Positions 8,028 to 17,258 of a stretch of 64,000 nucleotides of DNA are shown one piece after another; positions within the stretch are counted from its first letter, which is position 1; each line of letters starts with the position of its first letter. The notes below the pieces were generated by a model. That model saw only the letters and a program-made list of their open reading frames with translations, ran no database searches and had not been told where the DNA came from. The position numbers and the translations under genes are program-made. Source of the stretch: Haliovirga abyssi (GTDB taxonomy: Bacteria; Fusobacteriota; Fusobacteriia; Fusobacteriales; Haliovirgaceae); contig NZ_AP027060.1 of assembly GCF_030295325.1 (NCBI RefSeq), positions 124,001 to 188,000 on the forward strand, read 5' to 3'.

Positions 8028-8522
8028 ATGGGATTTTTTAATAGAATGTTAGGGAAAACAAAAGAGATAGAAATATATTCTCCAGTAGATGGGGAGATAA
8101 TAAATTTATCTAATGTTCCAGATGAAGCGTTTGCATCAGGAGCTATAGGGGATGGAATTGCAATCAATCCAAGTGGAAAAGTGATTTGTGCTCCATGTAA
8201 TGCAGAAGAAGTTTCAATATTTGAAACAAATCATGCTGTTTCTTTTGAAACTAAAGGCGGATTAGAGCTTATTGTTCATTTTGGAGTTGATACTGTAAAA
8301 TTGAAAGGAAAAGGATTTGAAAGAGTTGGAACTGATGGAGAAAGTGTTAAAAAAGGGGATGAATTAGTTAAATATGATATTGATTTTTTGAGAGAAAACG
8401 CTGAGTCGGTATTAACACCAGTAATTATATCTAATATGGAATTGGTGGATTCTATAGAAAAAAGTACAGGGAAAGTTAAAATAGGGGATTTAATAATGAA
8501 AATTAAATTAAAAAATAGTTAA
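8028..8522 (+). CDS. crr: PTS glucose/amino-sugar-type EIIA component (Crr-like)
   Basis: A free-standing 164-residue EIIA of the glucose family. It accepts phosphate from HPr on a histidine; His84 in ELIVHFGVDTV is the likely phosphosite and His69 in TNHAVSF is the conserved partner. The N-terminal half reads SPVDGEIINL, typical of the fold. The downstream EIICB lacks an A domain, so this protein probably serves it. It starts after AGAAGGGAG, 15 bases from ptsI. A partial R2 repeat separates it from the next gene. Confidence 0.93.
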   Translation: MGFFNRMLGKTKEIEIYSPVDGEIINLSNVPDEAFASGAIGDGIAINPSGKVICAPCNAEEVSIFETNHAVSFETKGGLELIVHFGVDTVKLKGKGFERVGTDGESVKKGDELVKYDIDFLRENAESVLTPVIISNMELVDSIEKSTGKVKIGDLIMKIKLKNS

Positions 8523-8528
8523 GTTGCT

Positions 8529-8575
8529 ATGTATTTTAAAGCAAAGTGAAATGTTATTTTTAAGATATTCTTAAA
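8529..8575. repeat. R2 MITE-like repeat, partial copy
   Basis: ATGTATTTTAAAGCAAAG followed by TGAAATGTTATTTTTAAG and a TTCTTAA end matches one half of the full R2 copies at 13734 and 45355. It lies between crr and the EIICB gene and contains no stop-gap in translation of either gene. Confidence 0.6.
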
Positions 8576-8596
8576 TAAAAATTAGGAGGGAAAAAT

Positions 8597-9973
8597 ATGA
8601 ATTCGTTTAGTAAAGTTCAACAATTAGGGAAAGCTTTGATGTTACCAGTGGCAGTATTGCCAATAGCAGCAATTTTATTGAGATTTGGTGTGTTGTGGCA
8701 TATGAGTTTTATGCAAGCTGGGGGAGATGCAATATTTAGTAATTTAGCATTGATTTTTGGAATAGGTGTAGCTGTAGGATTAGCAAAGGATAATGCGGGA
8801 GCGGCAGGATTAGCAGGAGCAGTTGGTCATTTAGTGTTGGTAGCAGGAACAAAAGCTATAAATCCAGATATAAATATGGGGGTCTTGTCAGGTATAATTG
8901 GTGGTATTGTAGGAGCTGCTATGTATAATAAATATCATAAAATTCAACTTCCAGAATGGTTAGGATTTTTTGGTGGAAGAAGATTTGTTCCCATCGCTAC
9001 TTCGCTTGTAACGTTAGCAATAGCATATGTATTTGGATATGTTTGGCCAATAATTCAAAGTGGAATTGATTTTGTTGGAAATTGGATGATGACTTCTGGA
9101 CCAGTTGGATTATTTACTTTTGGATTTTTAAACAGACTATTAATACCGTTAGGACTGCATCATATATTGAATAGTATAGCTTGGTTTGTATTTGGAAGTT
9201 TTGATTATATTAAAGAAGGAGCAAAACTTGTAGCTCATGGAGACTTAAATAGATTCTTTGCAGGAGATCCACATGCAGGTATATTTATGGCAGGATTTTA
9301 TCCAATTATGATGTTTGGGTTACCAGCAGCGGCAGCAGCAATGTATACAGCAGCAAAAAAAGAAAATAAAAAAGCAGTTGCAGGTATGCTTTTTAGTGTG
9401 GCTTTTACTGCGTTTTTAACAGGAATAACAGAACCAATAGAATTTATGTTTATGTTTTTAGCACCAGTATTATATTTTATCCATGCTGTATTAACTGGAG
9501 TATCAATGGCAATTGTGGGAAGTATGGGAATATTACATGGATTTGGATTTTCTGCAGGACTTATAGATTTTCTCGTTAATATGGGACTTGCAACAAAAGG
9601 ATGGTTATTGATTCCAATAGGATTAGTGTTTGCTGTAGTTTATTATTTCTTGTTCTTAGGTTTTATATTGAAATTTAATATCCCAACTCCTGGAAGAGAA
9701 GGAGATGAAGATATGATAGATAATGGAGTGGCCGATACCTCTGAATTAGCAGCTAAAGTTTTGGAAGCTTTAGGAGGAGGACACAATCTTACTTCTGTAG
9801 ACTCTTGCATTACAAGATTGAGACTTGAAGTTAAAAATAGAGATATTATAGATGAAAAAGCCTTGAAGGATTTAGGAGCAAAAGGAGTTTTAAAACCAGG
9901 TCAAACAAGTGTACAAGTTATATTTGGGGCAAAAGCAGAAATAATCGCACAAGAAATAAGAAGTTTAATATAA
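8597..9973 (+). CDS. nagE: PTS N-acetylglucosamine-type permease, EIICB (NagE-like)
   Basis: An inner-membrane permease that imports and phosphorylates its sugar, most likely N-acetylglucosamine. Residues ~1-375 form the EIIC domain with about ten membrane segments and the family motifs GLHHILNS, FFAGDPHAGIFMAGFYP and GITEPIEF. Residues ~385-458 form EIIB with the phospho-cysteine in SVDSCITRLR. No EIIA domain is fused, unlike E. coli NagE; the Crr-like protein just upstream would supply it. Substrate is inferred from motif resemblance and from the amino-sugar genes downstream; glucose or glucosamine remain possible. Confidence 0.88.
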   Translation: MNSFSKVQQLGKALMLPVAVLPIAAILLRFGVLWHMSFMQAGGDAIFSNLALIFGIGVAVGLAKDNAGAAGLAGAVGHLVLVAGTKAINPDINMGVLSGIIGGIVGAAMYNKYHKIQLPEWLGFFGGRRFVPIATSLVTLAIAYVFGYVWPIIQSGIDFVGNWMMTSGPVGLFTFGFLNRLLIPLGLHHILNSIAWFVFGSFDYIKEGAKLVAHGDLNRFFAGDPHAGIFMAGFYPIMMFGLPAAAAAMYTAAKKENKKAVAGMLFSVAFTAFLTGITEPIEFMFMFLAPVLYFIHAVLTGVSMAIVGSMGILHGFGFSAGLIDFLVNMGLATKGWLLIPIGLVFAVVYYFLFLGFILKFNIPTPGREGDEDMIDNGVADTSELAAKVLEALGGGHNLTSVDSCITRLRLEVKNRDIIDEKALKDLGAKGVLKPGQTSVQVIFGAKAEIIAQEIRSLI

Positions 9974-10048
9974 AAAATTAGAATTGTTAAACATAGTTTA
10001 TTCATTTTAAGACTCGCCTCCCAAAGGATAGTTTTTTGAAATTGTGTT

Positions 10049-10089
10049 GCTATATGTAGCTTTAGAGATTTAAATACTACATATAGTGA
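10049..10089 (+). terminator. Hairpin downstream of the EIICB gene
   Basis: CTATATGTAG and CTACATATAG form a 10-bp stem around a short A/T loop. It has no strong T-tract, so it may stabilise the transcript end rather than terminate. Confidence 0.4.
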
Positions 10090-10150
10090 CATCAAAAAAT
10101 AATATTAAAAAACAGAAAAGTAATTTGAATATTTATAAAGTTTATTAATG

Positions 10151-10190
10151 GAAGCTCCCTTGTTGATTTTAGCAGGGGAGCTTTTGTTAT
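10151..10190 (+). terminator. Rho-independent terminator of the PTS operon
   Basis: AAGCTCCC and GGGAGCTT form a GC-containing stem followed by TTTTGTT. It ends the PTS transcript about 180 bases after the permease stop. Confidence 0.75.
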
Positions 10191-10386
10191 GGAGATAAAA
10201 ATGAAAAGTCGGCGGAGCATCGATAAGTTAATAAACTTTAATTTGTTTCAATTTAAATTAAAAATAAGCTATAACTTCTTATAAGGAATAAATTAATTAT
10301 ATTAGTTTAAACTACCATATATAAAGCTATATAGATAATTTTTCGGTTAAAAATCATCCAAATAATTAAATTTAGTTAAATTAGTG

Positions 10387-10415
10387 TTGACATTTTGCGC
10401 AAAATATGGTATTAC
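10387..10415 (+). promoter_or_regulatory. Promoter of the amino-sugar operon with palindromic operator
   Basis: TTGACA (10387-10392) and TATTAC (10410-10415) have 17-base spacing. The spacer opens with the perfect palindrome TTTTGCGCAAAA (10393-10404), directly behind the -35 box, where a bound repressor would block RNA polymerase. The ROK repressor at 22003 is a candidate ligand, unproven. Confidence 0.65.
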
Positions 10416-10486
10416 TTATATCAAGAAATTAATTTAAGTAACTTTAATTATAGTTGCGTGATGTAGGGATGTATGTTTGTCTTTTG

Positions 10487-10513
10487 TAAGGGCAATTCAC
10501 GAATTGCCCCTAT
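10487..10513. repeat. R3 palindromic repeat
   Basis: GTAAGGGCAATTC and GAATTGCCCC form a near-perfect palindrome, of the same kind as the one at 20564-20591. It lies in the 5' leader of the GH4 gene, about 50 bases before the start codon. Confidence 0.7.
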
Positions 10514-10563
10514 TAGGGTAAGAATATAGCAAAAAATAAAATAAAAATTTAAGGAGGTACAAA

Positions 10564-11880
10564 ATGAAAGGATTAAAATTTGTTGTAATTGGTGGTGGAA
10601 GTAGTTATACTCCAGAGCTTGTAGAAGGAATTATAAAAAAAAGAGATACTCTTCCAGTAAGTGAACTTATATTAGTAGACATTGAAGAGGGAAGAGAGAA
10701 AGTTGAAATAAATTATAATTTAGTAAAGAGAATGTTTAAAAAAGAGAAGATGCAAACAAAAATTAGTTTTACGTTAGATAGAAAAGAAGCTTTAAAAGGA
10801 GCAGATTTTGTTTTATCTCAATTTAGAGTTGGAAGATTAGAAGCTAGAGCTAGAGATGAAAGAATTCCATTAGAAAGAGGATTTGTGGGACAAGAGACAA
10901 CAGGAGCTGGAGGATTTGCAAAAGCATTAAGAACAATTCCAGTAATATTAGATATTTGTAAAGATATAGAAGAAGTGGCAAAAGATGCTTGGCTTATAAA
11001 TTTTACAAATCCTGCTGGAATAATAACAGAAGCTGTAAACAAATATAGTAATGTAAAAGTTATTGGATTATGTAATGTACCTATTAATATGAAATATGAT
11101 GCAGCAGAAGAATTAGGAGTCTCTGCAGAGAAAATAAGAACGGAAATTATGGGATTAAACCATTTGAGTTTTGTAACAAAAGTAATGTTAAATGGTGAAA
11201 ATAAAATTAATGAGATATTAAAAGGAAGTAAACTTGACGGAAAAGATACTATGAAAAATATAGAAAAAATAGATGATTTTGAAGAGTATAATAAAAAAAT
11301 AGGGTTAATTTCATCTCCATATTTACAATATTTTTTCTTTCCAGATAAAATGATAGAGAAAGAATTAAAAAATATAAAAGATGGTAAAGGGACAAGAGCA
11401 GTACAAGTTATGAAAATAGAAAAAACATTATTTGAAAAATATAAAGATGTTAAATTAGATATTAAGCCAAAAGAATTAGAAGAAAGAGGAGGAGCAAGAT
11501 ATTCAGAAATTGCAATAAATTTAATTGATAGTATTTATAATAATTTAAATAATGAATATGTTGTGAATGTAGTTAATAATGGTTCAATTGTAGATCTGCC
11601 AGAAAATGTAGTAGTGGAAGTAAACTGTATAGTTAATAATGAAGGAGCAAGACCTTTACATATGGGACATTTACCAAAATCTGTAAAAGGATTAATTCAA
11701 CAAGTAAAATCATATGAAGAATACACAATAGAAGCAGCAGTTGAAGGAAATAGAGAAAAGGCATTAATAGCACTTATTAATAATCCTTTAGTAAGAAATG
11801 TGGATAAAGCAGAGGAGTTATTAGAAGAAATATTAAATCAAAATAAAAAGTATCTTTCTAATTTTTTTAAGGAGGACTAG
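10564..11880 (+). CDS. GH4 family glycosidase (6-phospho-beta-glycosidase / ChbF-like)
   Basis: A cytoplasmic NAD- and metal-dependent glycosidase of family GH4. The N-terminal dinucleotide fold begins FVVIGGGSSYTPELVEG. The metal/substrate motif GLCNVPINM lies near residues 178-186, with downstream NHLSF. The Cys-Asn-Val-Pro form is typical of the 6-phospho-beta-glucosidase/chitobiase branch rather than the alpha-glucosidase branch. Length (438) is normal. It opens the operon and is followed by chbG one base after its stop. In enteric bacteria the pair ChbF-ChbG processes phosphorylated chitobiose. Here the transporter is an ABC system, so whether the substrate is phosphorylated is unclear. 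Confidence 0.9.
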   Translation: MKGLKFVVIGGGSSYTPELVEGIIKKRDTLPVSELILVDIEEGREKVEINYNLVKRMFKKEKMQTKISFTLDRKEALKGADFVLSQFRVGRLEARARDERIPLERGFVGQETTGAGGFAKALRTIPVILDICKDIEEVAKDAWLINFTNPAGIITEAVNKYSNVKVIGLCNVPINMKYDAAEELGVSAEKIRTEIMGLNHLSFVTKVMLNGENKINEILKGSKLDGKDTMKNIEKIDDFEEYNKKIGLISSPYLQYFFFPDKMIEKELKNIKDGKGTRAVQVMKIEKTLFEKYKDVKLDIKPKELEERGGARYSEIAINLIDSIYNNLNNEYVVNVVNNGSIVDLPENVVVEVNCIVNNEGARPLHMGHLPKSVKGLIQQVKSYEEYTIEAAVEGNREKALIALINNPLVRNVDKAEELLEEILNQNKKYLSNFFKED

Positions 11881-11881
11881 A

Positions 11882-12742
11882 ATGTCAAAACGATATTTAA
11901 TAATAAATAATGATGATTTTGGAATGTTTCATGCTGTGAATAGAACAACTAAAGAACTTTTAGTGAATAAACTGATATCTTCAGCTACAGTTATGATGCC
12001 TTGCCCATGGGTAATGGAAGTAGTTCATTTCTTGAAAGAAAATAAAAATATAGATGTAGGAGTTCATCTTACTCTTACAAGTGAATGGGAAGATTATAGA
12101 TGGGGACCAACATTACCAAAAGATAAAGTTCCATCTCTTGTGGATGAAGAGGGATATTTTTATAAAACAGTTGAAGAAGTTGTGGAATATGCAGATTATG
12201 ATGAAATTAAAATGGAATTAAATAATCAGATATTATTGGCAATGAAAAATGGAATTAACTTTACACATATTGATAATCATATGTTTACTTTATTTGGAAA
12301 AAATTTCCATAAAATAGCATTTGAACTTAGTCAAAAATATAAAGTTCCATTTAGATTTGCTAAAGTTATAGATGAAAATTTATGTGGTGAATTCTCAGAA
12401 GATGAATTAAATTTATATTATTATTATGCTAATTTATCAGAAGAAAATGGGATAAAAGTTCCTGATAGATTAGCAACTTCTGGGTATTTTATGGAAGAGG
12501 GAGAAACTTATGAAATGTTTAAACAAGAATTTATTGATTTTTTAAAAAGTGTAGATTATGGAGTTACTGAATATTTTTTTCATCCTATAAAAGATGATGA
12601 AGAGGCAAAAGCTGCTAATCCATATTGGGAAAAAAGATATTGGGAGTATCAAATTATAAAAGAAGATGAAGTTTGGGAAGTTATAAAAGAAAGAGAAATA
12701 GAACTTATTTCTTGGAGGCCATTAAAAGAAAAATTAATTTAG
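11882..12742 (+). CDS. chbG: ChbG/YdjC family carbohydrate deacetylase
   Basis: YdjC/ChbG proteins are metal-dependent deacetylases that remove one N-acetyl group from chitooligosaccharides. The family motifs are present: NNDDFGM at residues 8-14 (catalytic Asp and metal ligands), GVHLTLTSEW near 59-68, and FTHIDNHMF near 121-129 (His metal ligands). Length 286 fits. Start is 2 bases after the GH4 stop, with AAGGAGG inside the GH4 end, so translation is likely coupled. Its product would be a partly deacetylated sugar, consistent with a glucosamine-directed pathway. Confidence 0.9.
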   Translation: MSKRYLIINNDDFGMFHAVNRTTKELLVNKLISSATVMMPCPWVMEVVHFLKENKNIDVGVHLTLTSEWEDYRWGPTLPKDKVPSLVDEEGYFYKTVEEVVEYADYDEIKMELNNQILLAMKNGINFTHIDNHMFTLFGKNFHKIAFELSQKYKVPFRFAKVIDENLCGEFSEDELNLYYYYANLSEENGIKVPDRLATSGYFMEEGETYEMFKQEFIDFLKSVDYGVTEYFFHPIKDDEEAKAANPYWEKRYWEYQIIKEDEVWEVIKEREIELISWRPLKEKLI

Positions 12743-12753
12743 GAGGATTAAAA

Positions 12754-13689
12754 ATGTATATTGCAGGATTTGATGGAGGAGGGACGAAAACTCACTGTAT
12801 AATTGGAGATGAAAATGGAAATATATTAGCAACTGGAAATGGTGGACCAGCAAACTATCAAACAGCAGGGGTAAAAAGAGCAAAAAAATCAATAGAAGAA
12901 GCATTAGAAGAAGCTTTATTAGAAATAGGAATATCTAAAAATGATATTGATTTATATATGTTTGGATTAGCTGGAGCTGATCAAGAACAGGATTTTGAAA
13001 TAATCCATAAATTTATAAAAGAGATAGTTGGAGATAAAAAATATAAAATTTATCATGATTCTTGGATCGGGTTAAGAAGTGGAAGCGAAGATTACAGTGG
13101 AATTGTAGCAATTTGTGGAACTGGTTCTGGATTTTCTGGCAGAAGAAAAGATGGAAAAGAGATTATATTAAGAAATTTAGATTATCAATTAGGAAATAGT
13201 GGTGGTGGAAATGAATTGGCTGAAAAAGCTATACATTTTGCATTCCGTTCAGAAGAAGGTACTTTTGATAAGACAGAACTGGAGAATGTAATACCAAAAC
13301 TATTTTCAGTTAAAGATATGGAAGAAGTAGCAGAAATAATTAGGAATGAAGATATTAGTGAAAAAGTATTAAAAAAAATACCAATAGAAGTTTTTAAATT
13401 GGCAAATAGAGGGGATAGGATATCTCAAGAACTGTTAATATCAATGGGAGAAACTTTAGGAAGATATTCTGCATCTATTATAAAAAAATTAGAGCAGGAA
13501 AATGAAGAAATAAATATAATTTTAATAGGAAGTATTTATAAAGGAGAATCACCTTTATTAATTGATTCTATGAAACAAAGTGTAAGAAGATTTGTACCAA
13601 AAGCAAAATTAATAAGACCAGATAAAGATCCTGTGTATGGAGCTTATTTTTTAGGAGTAGATATAATTAATAAAAAGATAAAACTATAA
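12754..13689 (+). CDS. BadF/BcrA/BcrD-type amino-sugar kinase (glucosamine or N-acetylglucosamine kinase)
   Basis: A 311-residue ATPase of the ASKHA fold. The phosphate-1 motif is GFDGGGTKTHCIIGD near residue 5, the second phosphate motif is ICGTGSGFSG near 124-133, and an adenosine motif lies near the end. The ATG at 12754 follows AGGAGG at 12741-12746, giving a better start than in-frame codons upstream that would overlap chbG. Members include the N-acetylglucosamine kinases and the glucosamine-specific kinase of vibrios. Position after GH4 and ChbG, and nagB downstream, indicates that it phosphorylates the released amino sugar. The acetylation state of the substrate is not resolved. Confidence 0.85.
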   Translation: MYIAGFDGGGTKTHCIIGDENGNILATGNGGPANYQTAGVKRAKKSIEEALEEALLEIGISKNDIDLYMFGLAGADQEQDFEIIHKFIKEIVGDKKYKIYHDSWIGLRSGSEDYSGIVAICGTGSGFSGRRKDGKEIILRNLDYQLGNSGGGNELAEKAIHFAFRSEEGTFDKTELENVIPKLFSVKDMEEVAEIIRNEDISEKVLKKIPIEVFKLANRGDRISQELLISMGETLGRYSASIIKKLEQENEEINIILIGSIYKGESPLLIDSMKQSVRRFVPKAKLIRPDKDPVYGAYFLGVDIINKKIKL

Positions 13690-13705
13690 ATATTTTTTGA
13701 AATAT

Positions 13706-13713
13706 GGAGGTGA
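13706..13713 (+). promoter_or_regulatory. Orphan strong Shine-Dalgarno just before an R2 insertion
   Basis: GGAGGTGA is followed at ideal spacing by TTG and only five codons before a stop formed at the boundary of the R2 copy. This looks like the start of a reading frame cut off by the repeat. Confidence 0.4.
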
Positions 13714-13733
13714 TTTATATTGAAGTTAATTAC

Positions 13734-13839
13734 TTAGGAATGGCTTAAAAATAACATTCCCATTTTGCTTTAAAATACGCAATGTTTTAAGCGTTTTTAT
13801 AACAAAATATGAGAACATTATTTTTTAAACGTTCCTTAA
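13734..13839. repeat. R2 MITE-like repeat, full copy
   Basis: A 106-bp element with imperfect terminal inverted repeats: TTAGGAATGGCTTAAAAATAA at the left and TTATTTTTTAAACGTTCCTTAA at the right. An inverted full copy lies at about 45355-45457, and partial copies occur elsewhere. It encodes nothing. It sits inside the amino-sugar operon between the kinase and the binding-protein gene. Confidence 0.85.
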
Positions 13840-13874
13840 TCTAATAAATTAAAAAAATGAGAAAAATTAGGAAA

Positions 13875-13890
13875 GATACAAAATTGTATC
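13875..13890. promoter_or_regulatory. Inverted repeat upstream of the sugar-binding protein gene
   Basis: GATACAA and TTGTATC are separated by two bases, about 25 bases before the start codon. It is a possible operator or small hairpin in front of the ABC transporter genes. Confidence 0.4.
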
Positions 13891-13915
13891 ATAAAATTAA
13901 AAGGGAGGTATTGAG

Positions 13916-15352
13916 ATGAAATTGAGAAAACATCTAGTATTGGTTATAATGGGGTTATTTCTAGTAGGATTAGTTTCGAATGCAGGGGTATTTGATTTTA
14001 TATTTAAGAAAGGAAATAAAAAAGAGAGTAAACAAGTTGAAACTGCCAAAAAAGCAGTAGAGCTTACAATGTGGGTAACACCAGATGCAGAACATGAGGC
14101 AGATTTAAAAAATATAATAAAGAAATTTGAAGATAAAACTGGAATGAAAGTAAAAATTACAGTTTTAGGTTGGGATATTGTATGGGATAAATTAACTACA
14201 GCAGCTACAAGTGGAATAGGACCAGATGTAGTGGAAATTGGCGGAACATGGGTATCAAGTATTGCTGCTATGGGAGTGTTAGAAGATTTATCAAAATATT
14301 ATAAAGATGACATGGAAAAAGATTATTTACCAGCAACTTTAAAATATAGTAGTACCGTTGGCGTGCCTGGAAAAATGATAAGTTTACCATGGGTTACAGA
14401 TGGATACTTATGGTATTATAGAAAAGATTTATATGAAAAAGCTGGCTTAGATCCTAAAAAAGTATTTGATACATGGGATTCATTTAGTGCAGCAATGAAA
14501 AAATTAGATGCTATGAATTTTAAAACGGATAAGGGAGAAAAAATACCAGCATTTGCTCATGGTGGAAAAAATGATTGGAATATTATACATATGATGGGTG
14601 GATTTATTTGGCAAAATGGTGGAAATTATATAAGCGCAGATGGAAAAAAATCTTTAATTGCAGATCCAAAATCAGTAGAAGCAATTAAATATTTTACAAA
14701 TTTTGCAAGAACAGGAATCGTTCCAAAGAAATATTTAGAAAAAGATCCTTCAGAGATAGAAGCTATTTATGGAGAAGGTGGAATAGCTACAATATTAACT
14801 GGACCTTGGTTTGCTGCTCAAATGGATAAAACTTTATCTGGACTATATGATACAGAAACTGATGATAAAACATCTCTTGCTAAATCAAAATTTGTATATA
14901 AAAATACAGATGTAGCAGAACCTTTAGCAGGTTCTGCAGGAAGATACACTTTTTCTGGAACTAATAATTTAGCAGTATTTAATTTTTCTAAACATAAAAA
15001 AGAAGCAGCTGGATTAGTAAAATATTTAACTGATGATGAAGGAGCGCAAATAGCATATGCAAAAGCAACAGGTTTATTCCCTGTATCAGTTGCAGCTGTT
15101 AATTCACCATTTGTAACAGAAAATCATTATAGAAGTGCTGTAAAATATGCGTTTGATCATGATTATGTAAAAGTTTATCCATCAGTTCCAGCTTGGGGAC
15201 CAATTGAAACAGTTTTAACTAAAAACTTGGGACTTATTTGGGACTTAGTATCAGGAGTTGATGGCAAATATACAGATGAAAAACTTATGAAAGTAATTGA
15301 TGAAACAAAAAGAGAAATGAATCTTGTAATCTCTCAAACTGGAACAGAATAA
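13916..15352 (+). CDS. Sugar ABC transporter substrate-binding protein (family 1)
   Basis: A 478-residue periplasmic binding protein of the maltose/oligosaccharide family. A basic-hydrophobic signal peptide covers residues ~1-25. There is no lipobox cysteine, as expected for a soluble periplasmic protein in a diderm. The mature part opens LTMWVTPDAEHEADLKNII and carries the family segment GIGPDVVEIGG and late aromatic positions (YPSVPAWG) suited to sugar stacking. It is followed by two permeases, and the ATPase gene comes after a chemoreceptor. Neighbouring catabolic genes suggest chitosan or chito-oligosaccharides as ligand. A stable hairpin after its stop may raise its mRNA level relative to the permeases. 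Confidence 0.92.
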   Translation: MKLRKHLVLVIMGLFLVGLVSNAGVFDFIFKKGNKKESKQVETAKKAVELTMWVTPDAEHEADLKNIIKKFEDKTGMKVKITVLGWDIVWDKLTTAATSGIGPDVVEIGGTWVSSIAAMGVLEDLSKYYKDDMEKDYLPATLKYSSTVGVPGKMISLPWVTDGYLWYYRKDLYEKAGLDPKKVFDTWDSFSAAMKKLDAMNFKTDKGEKIPAFAHGGKNDWNIIHMMGGFIWQNGGNYISADGKKSLIADPKSVEAIKYFTNFARTGIVPKKYLEKDPSEIEAIYGEGGIATILTGPWFAAQMDKTLSGLYDTETDDKTSLAKSKFVYKNTDVAEPLAGSAGRYTFSGTNNLAVFNFSKHKKEAAGLVKYLTDDEGAQIAYAKATGLFPVSVAAVNSPFVTENHYRSAVKYAFDHDYVKVYPSVPAWGPIETVLTKNLGLIWDLVSGVDGKYTDEKLMKVIDETKREMNLVISQTGTE

Positions 15353-15373
15353 AAAAAGAAACTTCTAAAGAAA

Positions 15374-15405
15374 AATAATGGGGCTGTTTTTACAGCCTCA
15401 TTATT
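15374..15405 (+). terminator. Intra-operon hairpin between binding protein and permease genes
   Basis: AATAATG-GGCTG pairs with CAGCC-CATTATT around a TTTTTA loop, followed by an A-rich rather than T-rich stretch. Such stem-loops after binding-protein genes commonly protect upstream mRNA, giving excess binding protein over permease. Confidence 0.7.
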
Positions 15406-15427
15406 AAAAAAGAAAGGAGAATAAGTA

Positions 15428-16354
15428 ATGAAGGTAAATAATATATTCAAAAAATATAGATTTGCATATCTGTTAATATTGCCATCTATAATATCTTTGG
15501 TTGCAATACAGGTGATTCCATCTATACAGGGATTATATATATCAATGCTAAGATTAAATCAATTTACATTTAAAGATTTTTTAAGAGCACCTTTTGTAGG
15601 ATTAAAAAATTATTATACAATTTTATTTGATCCAAATAGTATGATTCGAGTTGGATTATTGGGAGCTCTTAGAAATAGTGCAATATTTACAGTAGTTGTA
15701 ATTTCTGGAACTATTGTAGTAGGAATGGGACTAGCAATGGTATTAAATCAGAAATTTAAAGGACGAGGTGTAGCAAGAACTCTTTTATTATTACCTTGGA
15801 TAGTGCCAACATATATAGTTGGACTTTTAGCTTCATTTATGTATGGCTATGATGGAATAATTAATAGAATTTTATTTAATACATTACATTTATTACCACA
15901 TCCAATATATTGGAAAGTTGGACCAATGACATTACTTAGCATTATTTTAATAACTATTTGGAGATTTTTTCCAATGACTATGTTAATGTATTTGGCTGCG
16001 TTACAAGGGATATCAAAAGATTATTATGAAGCAGCAGAAATTGACGGGGCTTCAGGATTTCAAAAATTTAGATATATAACTTTACCATTTTTAAAACCTG
16101 TAACAGCTATGATGGTTTTATATGGAATGATTCAACACATTTATTCATTTAATATAGCTGCAATGATGTTTGGAATGGGATCAGGTTATCCAGGTAAATG
16201 GGGAGATTTACTAATGACAAATCTAATGAGAAATTCATTTAGTTTATGGCAGTATGGACCAGGAGGAGCGGCTTCAGTTGTGTTAATGGTCATGGTATTA
16301 GCATTAGTTGGTATGTGGCTTAAAATATTTAAAGATGCTATTACAGCAGAGTAG
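15428..16354 (+). CDS. Sugar ABC transporter permease, MalF type
   Basis: A 308-residue inner-membrane permease with six predicted membrane helices. The cytoplasmic EAA loop reads YYEAAEIDGASGFQKFRYITLP near residues 198-220 and contacts the ATPase. It follows GAAAGGAG. Together with the next gene it forms the translocation pore for the sugar delivered by the upstream binding protein. The specific sugar is inferred only from neighbours. Confidence 0.92.
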   Translation: MKVNNIFKKYRFAYLLILPSIISLVAIQVIPSIQGLYISMLRLNQFTFKDFLRAPFVGLKNYYTILFDPNSMIRVGLLGALRNSAIFTVVVISGTIVVGMGLAMVLNQKFKGRGVARTLLLLPWIVPTYIVGLLASFMYGYDGIINRILFNTLHLLPHPIYWKVGPMTLLSIILITIWRFFPMTMLMYLAALQGISKDYYEAAEIDGASGFQKFRYITLPFLKPVTAMMVLYGMIQHIYSFNIAAMMFGMGSGYPGKWGDLLMTNLMRNSFSLWQYGPGGAASVVLMVMVLALVGMWLKIFKDAITAE

Positions 16355-16363
16355 GAGGTAATA

Positions 16364-17224
16364 ATGAACTATCGTTTAAAGAAAAAATTAAAAAGATATG
16401 CTTCTTTAGCAGTGTTATGGTTAGTTGTAGGAATAGTTGTATTCCCAATAATATATATGGTTGTATTAGCAGGAAGTTATAGTAATAGTATAAGAACTGG
16501 AACAGAATTTTCTACAGTAAGTTTATCAAGATATATAAAGAATTTTATTGATATGCAAAAAAATGTTGATTTTATGAATTATTTTAAAAATAGTGTAATA
16601 GTAATATCAAGTACAACAATTATATCGTTGGTGTTATCTATTTTATCAGGATATTCTTTAGCAAGATTTAAGTTTCCTGGTTCAAATGGTTTTGGATTAA
16701 CAATGTTAGCAACTCAACTTATACCCCCAACATTAATATTAATTCCAATGTATTTGGTATTTATAACAATTCAAAGAACTTTTGGAGTGCAGGTTATTGA
16801 TACTTATATGGGACTTATTATCCCTTATGTCGCGATATTTACTCCTATGAGTATATGGGTAATACGAGGGTTTTTTGCAAATTTACCTGTAGAATTAGAA
16901 GAAGCTGCAAGGATTGACGGTTGTAGTAGATTTCAAGCATTTAGATTGATAATGTTACCATTAGCAGTTCCTGGAATAATTGCAACAGGTATATTTATAT
17001 TTTTAACAGCTTGGGATGAGCTTATGTTGGCTAGCATATTAACTACCTCGCCTAGAGTACAAACAATACCAGTAGGAATAAGATTATTTATTGGAAGAAT
17101 ACAAAATAGATTTGATTTAACAATGATGGCAGCACTTGTAACGACAATACCAGTTGCAATATTATTCTTTGCATTACAAAAATATTTTGTTCAAGGGATG
17201 ACAGCAGGAGCAGTAAAAGGATAA
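16364..17224 (+). CDS. Sugar ABC transporter permease, MalG type
   Basis: A 286-residue partner permease with six membrane helices and the EAA loop LEEAARIDGCSRFQAFRLI near residues 176-196. It begins 9 bases after the MalF-type gene, with its ribosome-binding site AGGAGG overlapping that gene's stop, which suggests coupled synthesis of the two pore subunits. A very stable hairpin follows its stop and precedes the chemoreceptor gene. Confidence 0.92.
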   Translation: MNYRLKKKLKRYASLAVLWLVVGIVVFPIIYMVVLAGSYSNSIRTGTEFSTVSLSRYIKNFIDMQKNVDFMNYFKNSVIVISSTTIISLVLSILSGYSLARFKFPGSNGFGLTMLATQLIPPTLILIPMYLVFITIQRTFGVQVIDTYMGLIIPYVAIFTPMSIWVIRGFFANLPVELEEAARIDGCSRFQAFRLIMLPLAVPGIIATGIFIFLTAWDELMLASILTTSPRVQTIPVGIRLFIGRIQNRFDLTMMAALVTTIPVAILFFALQKYFVQGMTAGAVKG

Positions 17225-17258
17225 ATAAAGAATGTATTCTTAAATTATACTGATTAAA

